Shown: positions 20,780 to 30,494 of the stretch, one piece after another | Numbering within the stretch: the stretch's first letter is position 1 | Layout: every line of letters starts with the position of its first letter | NCBI RefSeq assembly: GCF_014639435.1 | Contig: NZ_BMFZ01000005.1 | Location: 1-64,000 of the forward strand | Direction of reading: 5' to 3' | DNA from: Hafnia psychrotolerans | Lineage (GTDB): Bacteria > Pseudomonadota > Gammaproteobacteria > Enterobacterales > Enterobacteriaceae | Length of the DNA: 64,000 nt | Position numbers and translations under genes: made by a program | The notes under the pieces: model-generated | What the model was told of the DNA's origin: nothing | The model's database searches: none | What the model saw: only the letters and a program-made list of their open reading frames with translations

Positions 20780-20991
20780 GGTGCACACTGGAAGATTACT
20801 CAGCTAACGCTTCGCCCTACAGGCCGTTGCTAACGCAACGTTATCTTCCTTCGTGCTATCTGCATGCTGAGTGCGCGATAAGATGCCTACCGTCGCTTCA
20901 ACATACACAAAATATGGTGCACCCAGGAAGATTCGAACTTCCGACCGCTCGGTTCGTAGCCGAGTACTCTATCCAGCTGAGCTATGGGTGC
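20780..20991 (-). repeat. tRNA-Arg repeat unit, copy 1 (rtT-like)
   Basis: A 212-nt segment that recurs at 21043-21254 with no length change and only scattered substitutions. It contains a complete tRNA-Arg (20915-20991) and a downstream spacer. The spacer ends in a second copy of the tRNA 3' end (GGTGCAC plus GGAAGATT in plus-strand orientation), now joined to unrelated sequence (ACTCAGCTAACGCTTCG). The pattern recalls the rtT repeats of E. coli tyrT. Confidence 0.8.
20915..20991 (-). tRNA. tRNA-Arg (ACG)
   Basis: 77 nt reading GCACCCATAGCTCAGCTGGA at the 5' end, anticodon arm CTCGGCTACGAACCGAG (anticodon ACG), T arm with GTTCGAATC and an encoded CCA. The wobble A is expected to become inosine and read CGU, CGC and CGA. 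Identical in sequence to the other two copies. Confidence 0.97.
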
Positions 20992-21042
20992 GTTTGGGGT
21001 ATTTGTGTTTTATGTAATTCGGGAAAAGCAGAGAAAAAGAAT

Positions 21043-21254
21043 GGTGCACCCGGGAAGATTACTCAGCTAACGCTTCGCCCTACAGGCCGTTGCTAAAGCA
21101 ACGTTATCTTCCTTCGTGCTATCTGCATGTTGAGTGCGCAATAAGATACCTACCGTCGCTTCAACATACACAAAATATGGTGCACCCAGGAAGATTCGAA
21201 CTTCCGACCGCTCGGTTCGTAGCCGAGTACTCTATCCAGCTGAGCTATGGGTGC
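21043..21254 (-). repeat. tRNA-Arg repeat unit, copy 2 (rtT-like)
   Basis: Second copy of the 212-nt unit that starts at 20780, offset by 263 nt. The few substitutions lie in the spacer (for example GCTAACGCAACG against GCTAAAGCAACG). The spacer again ends in a partial tRNA 3' end. The third tRNA-Arg at 21368 lacks this spacer. Confidence 0.8.
21178..21254 (-). tRNA. tRNA-Arg (ACG)
   Basis: 77 nt, with the same sequence as the copy at 20915 and an encoded CCA. It lies in the middle of the serV-arg cluster, which is transcribed leftwards from the strong promoter near 21620. Confidence 0.97.
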
Positions 21255-21367
21255 ATTTTGATTCTTACTGCAGATTTTACCCAACCATTTCTGTCCGTAC
21301 TACTTCAGCTTTCGCTTCCGCCCATTACGCTCATTTGATTGCAAATCAACATACGCTTTGGAAAGTA

Positions 21368-21444
21368 TGGTGCACCCAGGAAGATTCGAACTTCCGACCG
21401 CTCGGTTCGTAGCCGAGTACTCTATCCAGCTGAGCTATGGGTGC
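21368..21444 (-). tRNA. tRNA-Arg (ACG)
   Basis: 77 nt, with the same sequence as the two other copies and an encoded CCA. It is the first arginine tRNA in the transcript, 8 nt after tRNA-Ser. E. coli has four copies at this locus; three are present here. Confidence 0.97.
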
Positions 21445-21452
21445 ATTTTAAA

Positions 21453-21545
21453 TGGCGGTGAGGCGGGGATTCGAACCCCGGATGCAGCTTTTGACCGCAT
21501 ACTCCCTTAGCAGGGGAGCGCCTTCAGCCTCTCGGCCACCTCACC
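21453..21545 (-). tRNA. serV: tRNA-Ser (GCT)
   Basis: 93-nt class II tRNA with a long variable arm. The 5' end is GGTGAGGTGGCCGAGAGGCT-like, the anticodon loop is CTGCTAA (anticodon GCT, reading AGC/AGU) and CCA is encoded. It heads the cluster, as serV does in E. coli. Confidence 0.96.
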
Positions 21546-21608
21546 ATACGCTTCTTTCGAGTTGTGCTGACTCACTTTGTTTAAGCTCATCGGCACTGCG
21601 TGGCGCAC

Positions 21609-21636
21609 ATATTACTTTCCCGCACTTATAAGTCAA
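21609..21636 (-). promoter_or_regulatory. Strong promoter of the tRNA cluster
   Basis: On the minus strand TTGACT (21631-21636), a 16-nt spacer and TAATAT (21609-21614) are followed by a GC-rich discriminator (GTGCGCCACGC), as expected for a stringently controlled stable-RNA promoter. It is about 65 nt upstream of tRNA-Ser. The rest of the 21546-21860 gap holds only the csrA terminator and AT-rich sequence. Confidence 0.8.
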
Positions 21637-21829
21637 ACCCTTTTTTTACAACATCGACCTGTTTGGACAATTCACGCGCAACATGCGCAGTTTGACGGCA
21701 AATAGTGACGTTTAGACCATAAAAACATTATTTTTTCTTGAGATAGAGATCAAAAGATAAGGTGCACTTTAAGCAAGAATGAGAAAAAAACAGAAAGGGG
21801 GAAATAGAAATAGGCAGGAAAAGAGGTCA

Positions 21830-21852
21830 GCGCCTCGCCGTTAGCGAGACGC
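21830..21852 (-). terminator. Candidate csrA terminator
   Basis: On the minus strand GCGtCTCGC-taacg-GCGAGgCGC pairs with one mismatch, 8 nt after the csrA stop, followed by a pyrimidine-rich stretch (CTCTTTTCC). The T tract is imperfect. Confidence 0.55.
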
Positions 21853-21860
21853 CTGGTAAA

Positions 21861-22046
21861 TCAGTAATTCGTTTGTTGAGACTTCTCAGCCTGAATGCGC
21901 TGATAGATCTCCTCACGATGCACAGAGACCTCTTTGGGCGCATTAACACCAATACGCACTTGGTTACCTTTAACACCTAAAACGGTAACAGTTACCTCAT
22001 CGCCAATCATGAGGGTTTCACCAACTCGGCGAGTCAGAATAAGCAT
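21861..22046 (-). CDS. csrA: Carbon storage regulator CsrA
   Basis: Global post-transcriptional regulator. The homodimer binds GGA motifs in mRNA leaders and is sequestered by CsrB/CsrC RNAs. It is 61 aa and differs from E. coli CsrA only near the end (SQQTNY). The RNA-binding strands LTRRVGET and [12 protein letters not shown] are intact. BarA, encoded at the right end of the window, is the sensor kinase that controls CsrB/C synthesis. Confidence 0.98.
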   Translation of the reverse strand: MLILTRRVGETLMIGDEVTVTVLGVKGNQVRIGVNAPKEVSVHREEIYQRIQAEKSQQTNY

Positions 22047-22245
22047 TCTTTGCTCCTTGAAGAATTAAAAGAGTCGAGTCTCTCAGTTTCCCGGACATTA
22101 TCTATTAACCGAGGGTAAAACGTAAGCCATAACCCCCACACTAAGTGTAACGAGCCTGCGCCATGAGTCAGCAATACATTAAGCTTAGCTGAAAACAAGA
22201 CTTTCGTGGCTTTCCTTGCCTGGCCTAACCTACCTGCGATAGTGA

Positions 22246-22278
22246 AAACGCCATGCTGTACAATACATTATGGCGTTT
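22246..22278 (-). terminator. alaS terminator
   Basis: AAACGCCAT (22246-22254) and ATGGCGTTT (22270-22278) pair, with an inner TGTA-caa-TACA helix, 25 nt after the alaS stop. T residues are interrupted (TTTTCAC on the minus strand). Confidence 0.7.
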
Positions 22279-22302
22279 CTTTGTGTAGTGATTTATTTAT
22301 TA

Positions 22303-24930
22303 TTACAGTTTAGCGTCTACCCAGGCCTCTACACTCGCCAGTGCGGCAGGAAGGGCTTTAACGTCACTGCCCCCAGCCTGTGCCATATCAGGACGACCAC
22401 CGCCTTTACCGCCAACCTGCTGCGCAATAGAAGCAATCAACTCCCCGGCTTTAACACGGTCGGTCAGATCTTTGGTAACGCCAACGATCATACTGACTTT
22501 TTCATCGTCGATGGTCGCTAAAACAATAATGGCTGAGCCCAACTGATTTTTCAGATCATCAACCATGGTTCGCAGCATTTTGGGTTCAACATTATCCAGT
22601 TTACGGACCAGCAATTTAACGCCTTTTACTTCTTTGGTCTGGCTGGAGAGTGAAGCACTTTCCTGTGCGGCCTGCTGAGCTTTCACTTGATTAAGCTCTT
22701 TTTCCAGCAAACGCGAACGGTCGATCAACATACGGACTTTATCTGTGATGCTGTTCACGTCACCTTTAACTAAATGCGCCACGTCCTGCAACAAATCACT
22801 TTGCTGATGCAGTGCCTCAATAGCATTTTCCCCCGTAATACCTTCGATACGACGAATACCCGCAGCGGTGCCTGACTCGCTCTGAATTCGGAACAGCCCA
22901 ATATCACCCGTACGATTAGCATGAGTACCACCACAAAGCTCAGTGGAGAAATCGCCCATCGATAGTACTCGGACGCTGTCATCATACTTCTCGCCGAACA
23001 GCGCCATCGCCCCCTGCTCTTTGGCATCATCTAGTGCCATGATTTTGGTCTGAATTGGCAAGTTACGACGGATTTGTGCATTCACCAGGTCTTCAACCTG
23101 ACGAATTTCTTCCGGTTTCATCGCTTCAAAATGCGAGAAATCGAAACGTAGGTAGTGATCATTCACTAATGAGCCTTTCTGAGCAACATGCTTGCCCAAA
23201 ACCTGACGCAATGCTGCGTGCAACAAATGCGTGGCTGAGTGATTCAACCGGATACGTTCACGACGGGCAACATCAACAACCGCTTCGACAACATCACCGA
23301 TGCTTAACTTACCAGCACTGAGTGCCCCCTGATGACCGATGGCTTTACCGTATTTTTGTGTATCAGAGACAATGAATGCACCGGATGCCGTTTTCAGTTC
23401 ACCTTTGTCGCCAACCTGACCGCCAGACTCACCATAGAATGGGGTGTCATCGAGCACGACAATGGCGTTATCACCTGCGCTGATAGCATCAACGGGTTGC
23501 CCATTAATAAACAATGCCACTACTTTTGACTGACGTTCCAGGTGTTCATATCCGGAGAACTGAGTAACGCTATCAATGCGTACCATATTGTTGTAATCAG
23601 CACTAAAACCGCTAGATTCACGCGCACGACGGCGCTGAATTTCCATCGCTCGTTCAAATCCGGCTTCATCAACTTTAAGATCACGCTCGCGACAAACGTC
23701 AGCCGTTAAATCCAGCGGAAAGCCAAAGGTGTCGTACAGACGGAAAGCAATGTCGCCATCAAGAGTATCGCCTTTCATTGAAGACAACTCGTCGTCAAGC
23801 AATGCCAGACCGCGCTCAAGCGTGCGTGCAAATTGCTCCTCTTCCGTTTTAAGCAACTGTTCAACCATCGCTTGCTGTTGTTTCAACTCTTCCCCAGCAG
23901 AGCCCATCACGTCAATCAGCGGAGCAACCAGTTTATAGAAGAAGGTATCTTTGGCGCCAAGCATGTTGCCATGACGAATTGCGCGACGAATAATACGACG
24001 CAATACATAACCACGGTTTTCATTCGACGGGATCACGCCGTCAGCGATAAGGAATGCGCAGGAACGAATGTGGTCAGCGATAACCCGCAGTGATTTGTTA
24101 TTTAAGTCTTTCGCGCCAGTAACCTGAGCAACAGAGGCAATCAGTTTCTTAAACAGATCAATATCGTAATTTGAGTTCACATGCTGCATTACCGCAGTAA
24201 TACGTTCCAAACCCATCCCGGTATCAACGGATGGCTTGGGCAGCGGAAGCATCGTGCCATCAGACTGACGGTTGAACTGCATAAAGACGATATTCCAGAT
24301 CTCGATATAGCGATCGCCATCTTCTTCTGCGGAACCAGGAGGACCGCCCCAGATATGGTCGCCATGATCGTAGAAAATCTCGGTACAAGGTCCACAAGGA
24401 CCGGTATCCCCCATCTGCCAAAAATTGTCTGACGAGAAGGCGCCACCTTTATTGTCACCAATGCGAATAATACGCTCTTTAGGTATACCAACCTTCCCTT
24501 CCCAAATATCGAAGGCTTCGTCATCGGTCTCGTAGACCGTAACCCAGAGCTTATCTTTTGGCAGATTGAACCAGTTTTCACCGGTCAATAATTCCCAGGC
24601 ATAGTTGATGGCATCATGCTTAAAGTAATCACCAAAACTGAAGTTACCCAGCATTTCGAAGAAAGTGTGGTGACGTGCGGTATAACCAACATTTTCCAGA
24701 TCGTTATGTTTACCGCCTGCACGCACACAACGTTGAGATGTGGTCGCACGGCTGTAATCACGTTTATCCAGACCCAGGAAAACATCTTTAAATTGGTTCA
24801 TCCCAGCATTGGTAAACAACAGTGTTGGATCGTTAGTCGGGACAAGCGAACTGCTTGAAACAATGTTGTGTCCCTTACTATGGAAGAAATCGAGAAACGC
24901 TTGTCGGATCTCAGCGGTGCTCTTGCTCAT
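22303..24930 (-). CDS. alaS: Alanyl-tRNA synthetase
   Basis: Charges tRNA-Ala and edits Ser/Gly-tRNA-Ala. The product is 875 aa; E. coli has 876. Catalytic domain 1-460 has class II motif 2 ([18 protein letters not shown]) and motif 3 (GMGLERI). The editing domain has [12 protein letters not shown] and the zinc-site Cys in [15 protein letters not shown]. The C-terminal coiled coil and DHHA1 domain end with [12 protein letters not shown]. It is upstream of csrA and downstream of recX. Confidence 0.98.
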   Translation of the reverse strand: MSKSTAEIRQAFLDFFHSKGHNIVSSSSLVPTNDPTLLFTNAGMNQFKDVFLGLDKRDYSRATTSQRCVRAGGKHNDLENVGYTARHHTFFEMLGNFSFGDYFKHDAINYAWELLTGENWFNLPKDKLWVTVYETDDEAFDIWEGKVGIPKERIIRIGDNKGGAFSSDNFWQMGDTGPCGPCTEIFYDHGDHIWGGPPGSAEEDGDRYIEIWNIVFMQFNRQSDGTMLPLPKPSVDTGMGLERITAVMQHVNSNYDIDLFKKLIASVAQVTGAKDLNNKSLRVIADHIRSCAFLIADGVIPSNENRGYVLRRIIRRAIRHGNMLGAKDTFFYKLVAPLIDVMGSAGEELKQQQAMVEQLLKTEEEQFARTLERGLALLDDELSSMKGDTLDGDIAFRLYDTFGFPLDLTADVCRERDLKVDEAGFERAMEIQRRRARESSGFSADYNNMVRIDSVTQFSGYEHLERQSKVVALFINGQPVDAISAGDNAIVVLDDTPFYGESGGQVGDKGELKTASGAFIVSDTQKYGKAIGHQGALSAGKLSIGDVVEAVVDVARRERIRLNHSATHLLHAALRQVLGKHVAQKGSLVNDHYLRFDFSHFEAMKPEEIRQVEDLVNAQIRRNLPIQTKIMALDDAKEQGAMALFGEKYDDSVRVLSMGDFSTELCGGTHANRTGDIGLFRIQSESGTAAGIRRIEGITGENAIEALHQQSDLLQDVAHLVKGDVNSITDKVRMLIDRSRLLEKELNQVKAQQAAQESASLSSQTKEVKGVKLLVRKLDNVEPKMLRTMVDDLKNQLGSAIIVLATIDDEKVSMIVGVTKDLTDRVKAGELIASIAQQVGGKGGGRPDMAQAGGSDVKALPAALASVEAWVDAKL

Positions 24931-25067
24931 AAATGTCCCGGAATCTGGCTTAAAAAACGATTCGTGAGCGAGAAAGTGCCAAATTCGGCATCAGACTGCG
25001 CATCCCACGAACAAAAAGTGTGGATAAGATAAATTTTCTTCGCAGGGAAGTAAAATCCCGTATGCGA

Positions 25068-25742
25068 TCAATCATCAAAATCACGATAAATTGACTGGAT
25101 TTCTTCGTTAAAGAAGCCCCGAGAGAGCAAATAACGCATCACTTTCGATTTTTCTTTCCAATCAGTGGGTAATGGCTCATCGAATTTTCGCACGGCTAGA
25201 TCGCGCGCGAGTGCACACCAGTCGACATCACTATTTTCTAATGCGAGGATGATCGTTTCTTTATCCACGCCTTTTTGCTGCAGTTCTGAACGGATCCGCT
25301 GAGCGCCGTAGCCTTTTTTGCTGCGTCCTGAAATATAATGATTGGCAAATTTAGCGTCATCCAACCAGCTGTGCTGGTAACAATAATCGATGACAGACTG
25401 GACGTGTTCAGGAGAGATGTCTTCAGGGATTTGACGATCTATTTTTTTCTGCTCCTCTTCTTCTTGCCACTCTTTTGAAAAGGAGAGCGTGGATTTGCGA
25501 GCATGAGATTTTGGAGACTTAAAAGAGGAGGGTTTACTGAAGGCTATCGGTGGAGTCAGCAGCTTACGTCGGAGTTCCATTTCGCCATGATCTCGCTGGG
25601 ATAATAACCGCATAGCCCGGCTAATCAACGCATTGATTTTTCCAGCATCTCCCTCTTTTGCTGGTGAAAAAAGCGAGGAAGCATCTTCTAATTCATCATG
25701 TTGGGATCGATGTTCAAGATTTACCGCGTTGTCATCAGACAT
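25068..25742 (-). CDS. recX: RecX regulatory protein, long form
   Basis: RecX binds RecA filaments and limits their extension. The three-helix repeats are intact (LRRKL; YCYQHSWLDDAKFANHYI; SKKGYGAQRIRSELQQKGVD; YLLSRGFFNEEIQSIYRDF). The 224-aa product is much longer than the E. coli protein (166 aa). It has about 25 extra N-terminal residues and a basic/acidic insertion of about 35 residues (FSKPSSFKSPKSHARKS onward) between the first and second conserved blocks. I start at MSDDNAVN after AAGG. Its partner recA, just upstream, is broken. Confidence 0.9.
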   Translation of the reverse strand: MSDDNAVNLEHRSQHDELEDASSLFSPAKEGDAGKINALISRAMRLLSQRDHGEMELRRKLLTPPIAFSKPSSFKSPKSHARKSTLSFSKEWQEEEEQKKIDRQIPEDISPEHVQSVIDYCYQHSWLDDAKFANHYISGRSKKGYGAQRIRSELQQKGVDKETIILALENSDVDWCALARDLAVRKFDEPLPTDWKEKSKVMRYLLSRGFFNEEIQSIYRDFDD

Positions 25743-25762
25743 TTTGGTCACCTTATATAAGC

Positions 25763-25795
25763 AAAACGCCAGCCTGGATCTCAGGCTGGCGTTTT
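25763..25795 (-). terminator. recA terminator
   Basis: AAAACGCCAGCCTG-gatct-CAGGCTGGCGTTTT is a 14-bp perfect stem between recA and recX, with the T run included in the stem end. A partly leaky terminator at this position normally lets some recX transcript through. Confidence 0.9.
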
Positions 25796-25841
25796 GTAGA
25801 GCGTATTAGATCCTGAACAGCAGGTTCAGGACCAGGCGAAA

Positions 25842-26627
<786 letters not shown>

Positions 26628-26650
26628 TTATGCACAGGTAATTGCGCCTA

Positions 26651-26678
26651 ATTATACTGTATGCTCATACAGTATCAA
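26651..26678 (-). promoter_or_regulatory. recA promoter with LexA (SOS) box
   Basis: On the minus strand TTGATA (26673-26678), a 16-nt spacer and TATAAT (26651-26656) form the promoter. The spacer contains the LexA box tactgtatgagcatacagta (26655-26674), which appears identical to the E. coli recA operator. The element is intact although the gene it drives is broken. Confidence 0.93.
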
Positions 26679-26680
26679 GC

Positions 26681-27175
26681 CTATTTTTCAAGAAACTCAC
26701 TCAATACTGTTTGTAATGAAAAAACAGCAGCTTGCAAACGGACTGATGCACGATCGCCGGGAAAGTGTTGTTTGATTGCCAAAATTCGCCCTTCGCTGTC
26801 GGCAAATCCAAACCATACCGTGCCGACAGGTTTATCTTCAGAACCACCGTCAGGGCCTGCAATCCCACTAATAGACAGCGCTAGGTTCGCTCCCGCGGCA
26901 TGTAAAGCCCCCTGCGCCATTTCGCGTACGGTTTCTTCGCTGACCGCGCCGAATTCATTCAGGGTTGCCTCGGCCACACCTAAAAGTTGGTGTTTCGATG
27001 CATTGCTGTAGGTTACAAAGCCGCGATCAAACCATGCTGAACTGCCTGCGATATCAGTAATCGCTTTTGCCACCCAGCCACCGGTACACGACTCAGCGCA
27101 GGTGATCCATAACCCTTTTTCTTTCAAGCTGTTGCCAACCAGCATACTTAACTGGTGTAGCTGATGCTCGCGCAT
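26681..27175 (-). CDS. pncC: Nicotinamide-nucleotide amidase PncC (YgaD)
   Basis: Deamidates NMN to nicotinate mononucleotide in the pyridine nucleotide cycle. CinA C-terminal-like domain, 164 aa, against 165 in E. coli. Key motifs: CAESCTGGWVAKAITDIAGS (catalytic Ser), RGFVTYSNASK and SISGIAGPDGGSEDKPVGTV. It lies directly upstream of the recA promoter, as in other enterics. Confidence 0.95.
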   Translation of the reverse strand: MREHQLHQLSMLVGNSLKEKGLWITCAESCTGGWVAKAITDIAGSSAWFDRGFVTYSNASKHQLLGVAEATLNEFGAVSEETVREMAQGALHAAGANLALSISGIAGPDGGSEDKPVGTVWFGFADSEGRILAIKQHFPGDRASVRLQAAVFSLQTVLSEFLEK

Positions 27176-27353
27176 AACCGATCCTTAGAGAGTGATCACA
27201 TTCGCCAATGTTAACACTTCTGCATCGCAGAAATCAGTTAGTGACCATTTTTTGCGAGATGTATTCAGGTAACGATTCGTCACTACCAGGTGAACCCTGA
27301 CAAAGCAAAAGGACCACTTACCGTGGCCCTTATTGTTAAGTACAGTTGGATGC

Positions 27354-28466
27354 TCAGTTCCCCTGCCTTGCCTTACTTACTGCTTCCCCTAGTTGCCAGA
27401 CGGCCATCGCATAATACGCGCTGTGGTTATAACGAGTGATAGTGTAGAAGTTAGGCAACCCGTACCAGTACTGGTAATTGGTGCCCATATCCAATCGCAG
27501 CAGGCTGGCTTCCTGATAATTAGCCAACGACCCCAAAGGGCTCAGACCAGCAGCCTTCAATGTAAAGATCGGATACTTGGTCTTAAAGCCATTTTCAAGC
27601 AACGGAGCTTGCCCGGCGGCAGGAATGGCAATAGGTGCCCCTTTGGTCCAGCCATGCGCTTTGAAATAATTGGCAACGCTGCCGATAGCATCAACCGGAT
27701 CCCAAAGATTTGCGTGACCGTCACCGTTGAAATCTACCGCATAGTCTTTATAAGAAGAGGGCATGAACTGTCCGTAGCCCATCGCACCGGCGAAAGAACC
27801 ACGTAAGCTAAGAGGATCATCGCCTTCGCTGCGCGACATCAGCAAGAAGGTTTCCAGTTCACCCGAGAAATAATCAGCCCGGCGCGGATATGCAAAAGAG
27901 AGCGTTGCCAGCGCATCAATAATACGGGTTTTACCCATCACGCGGCCCCAGCGGGTTTCAACACCGATAATGCCAACGATGATTTCAGGCGGCACACCAT
28001 AAATTTGTTCAGCGCGCTGCAACGCATCCTGGTATTGATTCCAAAACACCACACCATTTTGCACATTATCCGGCGTAATGAATTTAGCGCGGTAACGGTT
28101 CCAGGCACCGTTGGGCACAACTGAAGGCCCACCACTTGGTGCTTGTTGGTCCATCAATCGCAACACAAATCCCAGACGCTTGGTCTGTGCCAGTACATCA
28201 TGCAATTGCTGGCGGTCAAAACCATGCTCGCTGACCATCTTCTCCACGAACCGGTTCATTCCTGCGTCGTAGGCAAAATCGCCGTTTTGCAACTGGCCTG
28301 TATGCTCAGGTTGCAGCATGAATCCACCACTCGTGTTGCCTCGAATGATGGGAGTCTCCACACCACCTTTGAAAGGATTGCCGGAGTATTCTGGCGCGGG
28401 TGCCGGCTTGCTACTGCAGGCTGTGAGCAGGGTAATAACAGGAAGAATGGCAACCAAATGACGCAT
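27354..28466 (-). CDS. mltB: Membrane-bound lytic murein transglycosylase B
   Basis: Outer-membrane lipoprotein that cleaves peptidoglycan glycan strands to 1,6-anhydro products. The 370-aa protein has a lipobox LLTAC (Cys about 17) and an SLT-B catalytic domain. The catalytic Glu is in GIIGVETRWGRVMGKTRI; GAMGYGQFMPSSY and the EF-hand-like DFNGDGHANLWDP are also present. It lies upstream of pncC. The sorbitol (srl) operon found here in E. coli is absent. Confidence 0.96.
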   Translation of the reverse strand: MRHLVAILPVITLLTACSSKPAPAPEYSGNPFKGGVETPIIRGNTSGGFMLQPEHTGQLQNGDFAYDAGMNRFVEKMVSEHGFDRQQLHDVLAQTKRLGFVLRLMDQQAPSGGPSVVPNGAWNRYRAKFITPDNVQNGVVFWNQYQDALQRAEQIYGVPPEIIVGIIGVETRWGRVMGKTRIIDALATLSFAYPRRADYFSGELETFLLMSRSEGDDPLSLRGSFAGAMGYGQFMPSSYKDYAVDFNGDGHANLWDPVDAIGSVANYFKAHGWTKGAPIAIPAAGQAPLLENGFKTKYPIFTLKAAGLSPLGSLANYQEASLLRLDMGTNYQYWYGLPNFYTITRYNHSAYYAMAVWQLGEAVSKARQGN

Positions 28467-28687
28467 CAGATATCCGTATAGCCATACAAAAATAAGTGAC
28501 GGCTATGTTAAAGCATTGCCCTGCGTGGACAAACCGGAATCTAGAGGTGAATTGTAATCCAGCTCTGTTAGTTACACTCTTTTCGATGCCGCAACTAACA
28601 GTGATTCAAGATAATTACCTTTTATAACATAGCGTTATAAAATCACATTAACCACCAACGGTCATCCTATGCATTTTCAAGATCAAT

Positions 28688-29914
28688 TCACCCTAAGCTC
28701 CCGATAGCGCGCATGTCACTGCCAGTCGGTGCCTGATGAATGCGTAAGCCGAACTCACCTATTACCGCAAATATATGGTCAAAAATATCAGCCTGGATAC
28801 TTTCATACTCGAGCCAGGCAACCGTATTGGTAAACGCATAGATCTCAACGGGTAAGCCTTCTGCACCAGAGGAAAGTTGCCGCACCATCAGCGTCATATC
28901 TTGACGAATCAACAAATGCTGACGCAGATACTCGGTCAGGTATGCCCGGAATATCCCGACGTTGGTCATGCTGCGCTGATTGAGCACTGAAGCCGTGGCA
29001 GCAACCTGACCATTCCAACTATCGATCTCCTCCTGACGGGCCACCATATAAGGTTTAAGCAAGCGGACCTGCATAAGCTTGTCCTGCTCATCCTGGGAGA
29101 GAAAACGGATACTGGTAGTATCTATATTGATGCAGCGCTTAATACGCCGCCCGCCAGAGGCTGACATGCCGCTCCAGTTTTTAAACGCATCCGACACCAG
29201 CGAATAGGTTGGAATGGTGGTGATGGTGTTATCCCAGTTGCGCACTTTTACCGTCGTCAGCCCAATATCAACCACCTCACCGTCAGCGCCATATTTAGGC
29301 ATTTCCAGCCAGTCGCCCAGTTTCAACATACTGTTGGCAGAAAGTTGAATTCCTGCCACCAGTCCAAGGATAGGGTCTTTAAACACCAACATCAGCACTG
29401 CTGCCATCGCGCCCAGCCCGCTAATCAGTATCGCCGGAGATTTGCCGATCAGCAGTGATATCATCATGATGCCAATCACAATCGCACTCACCAACTTAAC
29501 CCCTTGGAAAATCCCCTTAAGTGGGAACTGCGAGGCGAAAGCAAAACGGTGCGACAGACCAGAGATAACATCCAGTAGTGAGAATAAGGACATCAGCGCG
29601 TAAAGCATGACCCAAAGTTGAGCACAAGTGGTAAGAATAAGCGCGGCATCGCTGCCCTTTTGCAACCACAGTACAGCCTGAATATTGACGATCATCCCTT
29701 GCAGAGTAAACGCGAGTCGGTGAAACAACTTATTTCCGGTAATAATCTGTAGCCACAGATGGCTGCTTGCCTGGGCACGTCGTTCAAATACGCGCAGAAC
29801 GATGCGATGCAGAATAAAGTGAACAATTAGCGCGGTGAAAAAAATAATAATCAATGATATCGAGTGGTCTGAATCTATTCCATATTGCTTTAGAATTGTG
29901 TCCAACTGCTGCAT
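28688..29914 (-). CDS. ybdG: YbdG-type small-conductance mechanosensitive channel
   Basis: 408-aa inner-membrane protein. About five transmembrane segments cover residues 15-190. The MscS pore helix and beta domain follow ([60 protein letters not shown]). It aligns with YbdG/MscM-type channels, which respond to mild hypo-osmotic stress. It is not at the E. coli ybdG locus; here it lies between mltB and mutS. The symbol is given by similarity only. Confidence 0.85.
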   Translation of the reverse strand: MQQLDTILKQYGIDSDHSISLIIIFFTALIVHFILHRIVLRVFERRAQASSHLWLQIITGNKLFHRLAFTLQGMIVNIQAVLWLQKGSDAALILTTCAQLWVMLYALMSLFSLLDVISGLSHRFAFASQFPLKGIFQGVKLVSAIVIGIMMISLLIGKSPAILISGLGAMAAVLMLVFKDPILGLVAGIQLSANSMLKLGDWLEMPKYGADGEVVDIGLTTVKVRNWDNTITTIPTYSLVSDAFKNWSGMSASGGRRIKRCINIDTTSIRFLSQDEQDKLMQVRLLKPYMVARQEEIDSWNGQVAATASVLNQRSMTNVGIFRAYLTEYLRQHLLIRQDMTLMVRQLSSGAEGLPVEIYAFTNTVAWLEYESIQADIFDHIFAVIGEFGLRIHQAPTGSDMRAIGSLG

Positions 29915-29966
29915 AAAGCCTCCTTTGCTCGCCTTTAAAAACGCTTGATTATAAGTGGTTACGTGC

Positions 29967-30424
29967 TCACTGCTTCCTATTGTACTTTAAATACGTGACC
30001 AATATTTTCACGGAATAAATCGAATGTAGATAACAGGTCCCCCAGCGGGCCATGTTGCAGACCTCACCTGTTCGACACCCCGTCCATAGTGTCAGCCGCA
30101 ACACGTTTTTGCTCGTTGTGGCTATAAGCAGAACCCGGTAACCCTCGTAAAAACGTCGCCAACGCCTTCTCACTCAGTATTCGAGTGCCACGTTCACAGG
30201 TCAGTTTGATATTGGTCTGACGTAGGCTGGATTTAGCTAACAGTGCCGGGTTAGTGAAGTTGTCATTTTAATTTGAGCTTTTGCAACTTCATACGGGCCA
30301 TTGCAAGCGAGATTTGCGGGAAACTTCCAATTTTTACCTGTGACAGCTTATTGGTCACTGGGCTAGTATAGCGGGATAAAATTCTGTACTCGTACGCCTG
30401 AGCCGGTAAACGCCAGTTAGACAT
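29967..30424 (-). pseudogene. P4-type phage/island integrase relic
   Basis: The piece at 30263-30424 begins with an ATG and encodes an integrase N-terminal arm domain (MSNWRLPAQAYEYRILS, then VKIGSFPQISLAMARMKLQ) before a stop. After a gap the catalytic domain continues with RILSEKALATFLRGLPG and SAYSHNEQK. A frameshift near 30106 leads into NVLRLTLWTGCRTGEVCNM, which carries the first catalytic Arg. No C-terminal HxxR or Tyr block is visible, so the middle and end are lost. It lies in the mutS flank, a region known for gene gain and loss. No attachment site or cargo was found. Confidence 0.82.
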
Positions 30425-30494
30425 TGTGATACCGAATGAGAACTATAAAAATCACAATTCACTTTAAATTCAATCCATTAATAAGATTAAGTCT

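Noticed and set aside
28622-28640. Inverted repeat TTATAAC-ATAGC-GTTATAA between mltB and ybdG
   Set aside because: Short, AT-rich and isolated in a 220-nt gap, so it may be chance. Not enough evidence for an operator.
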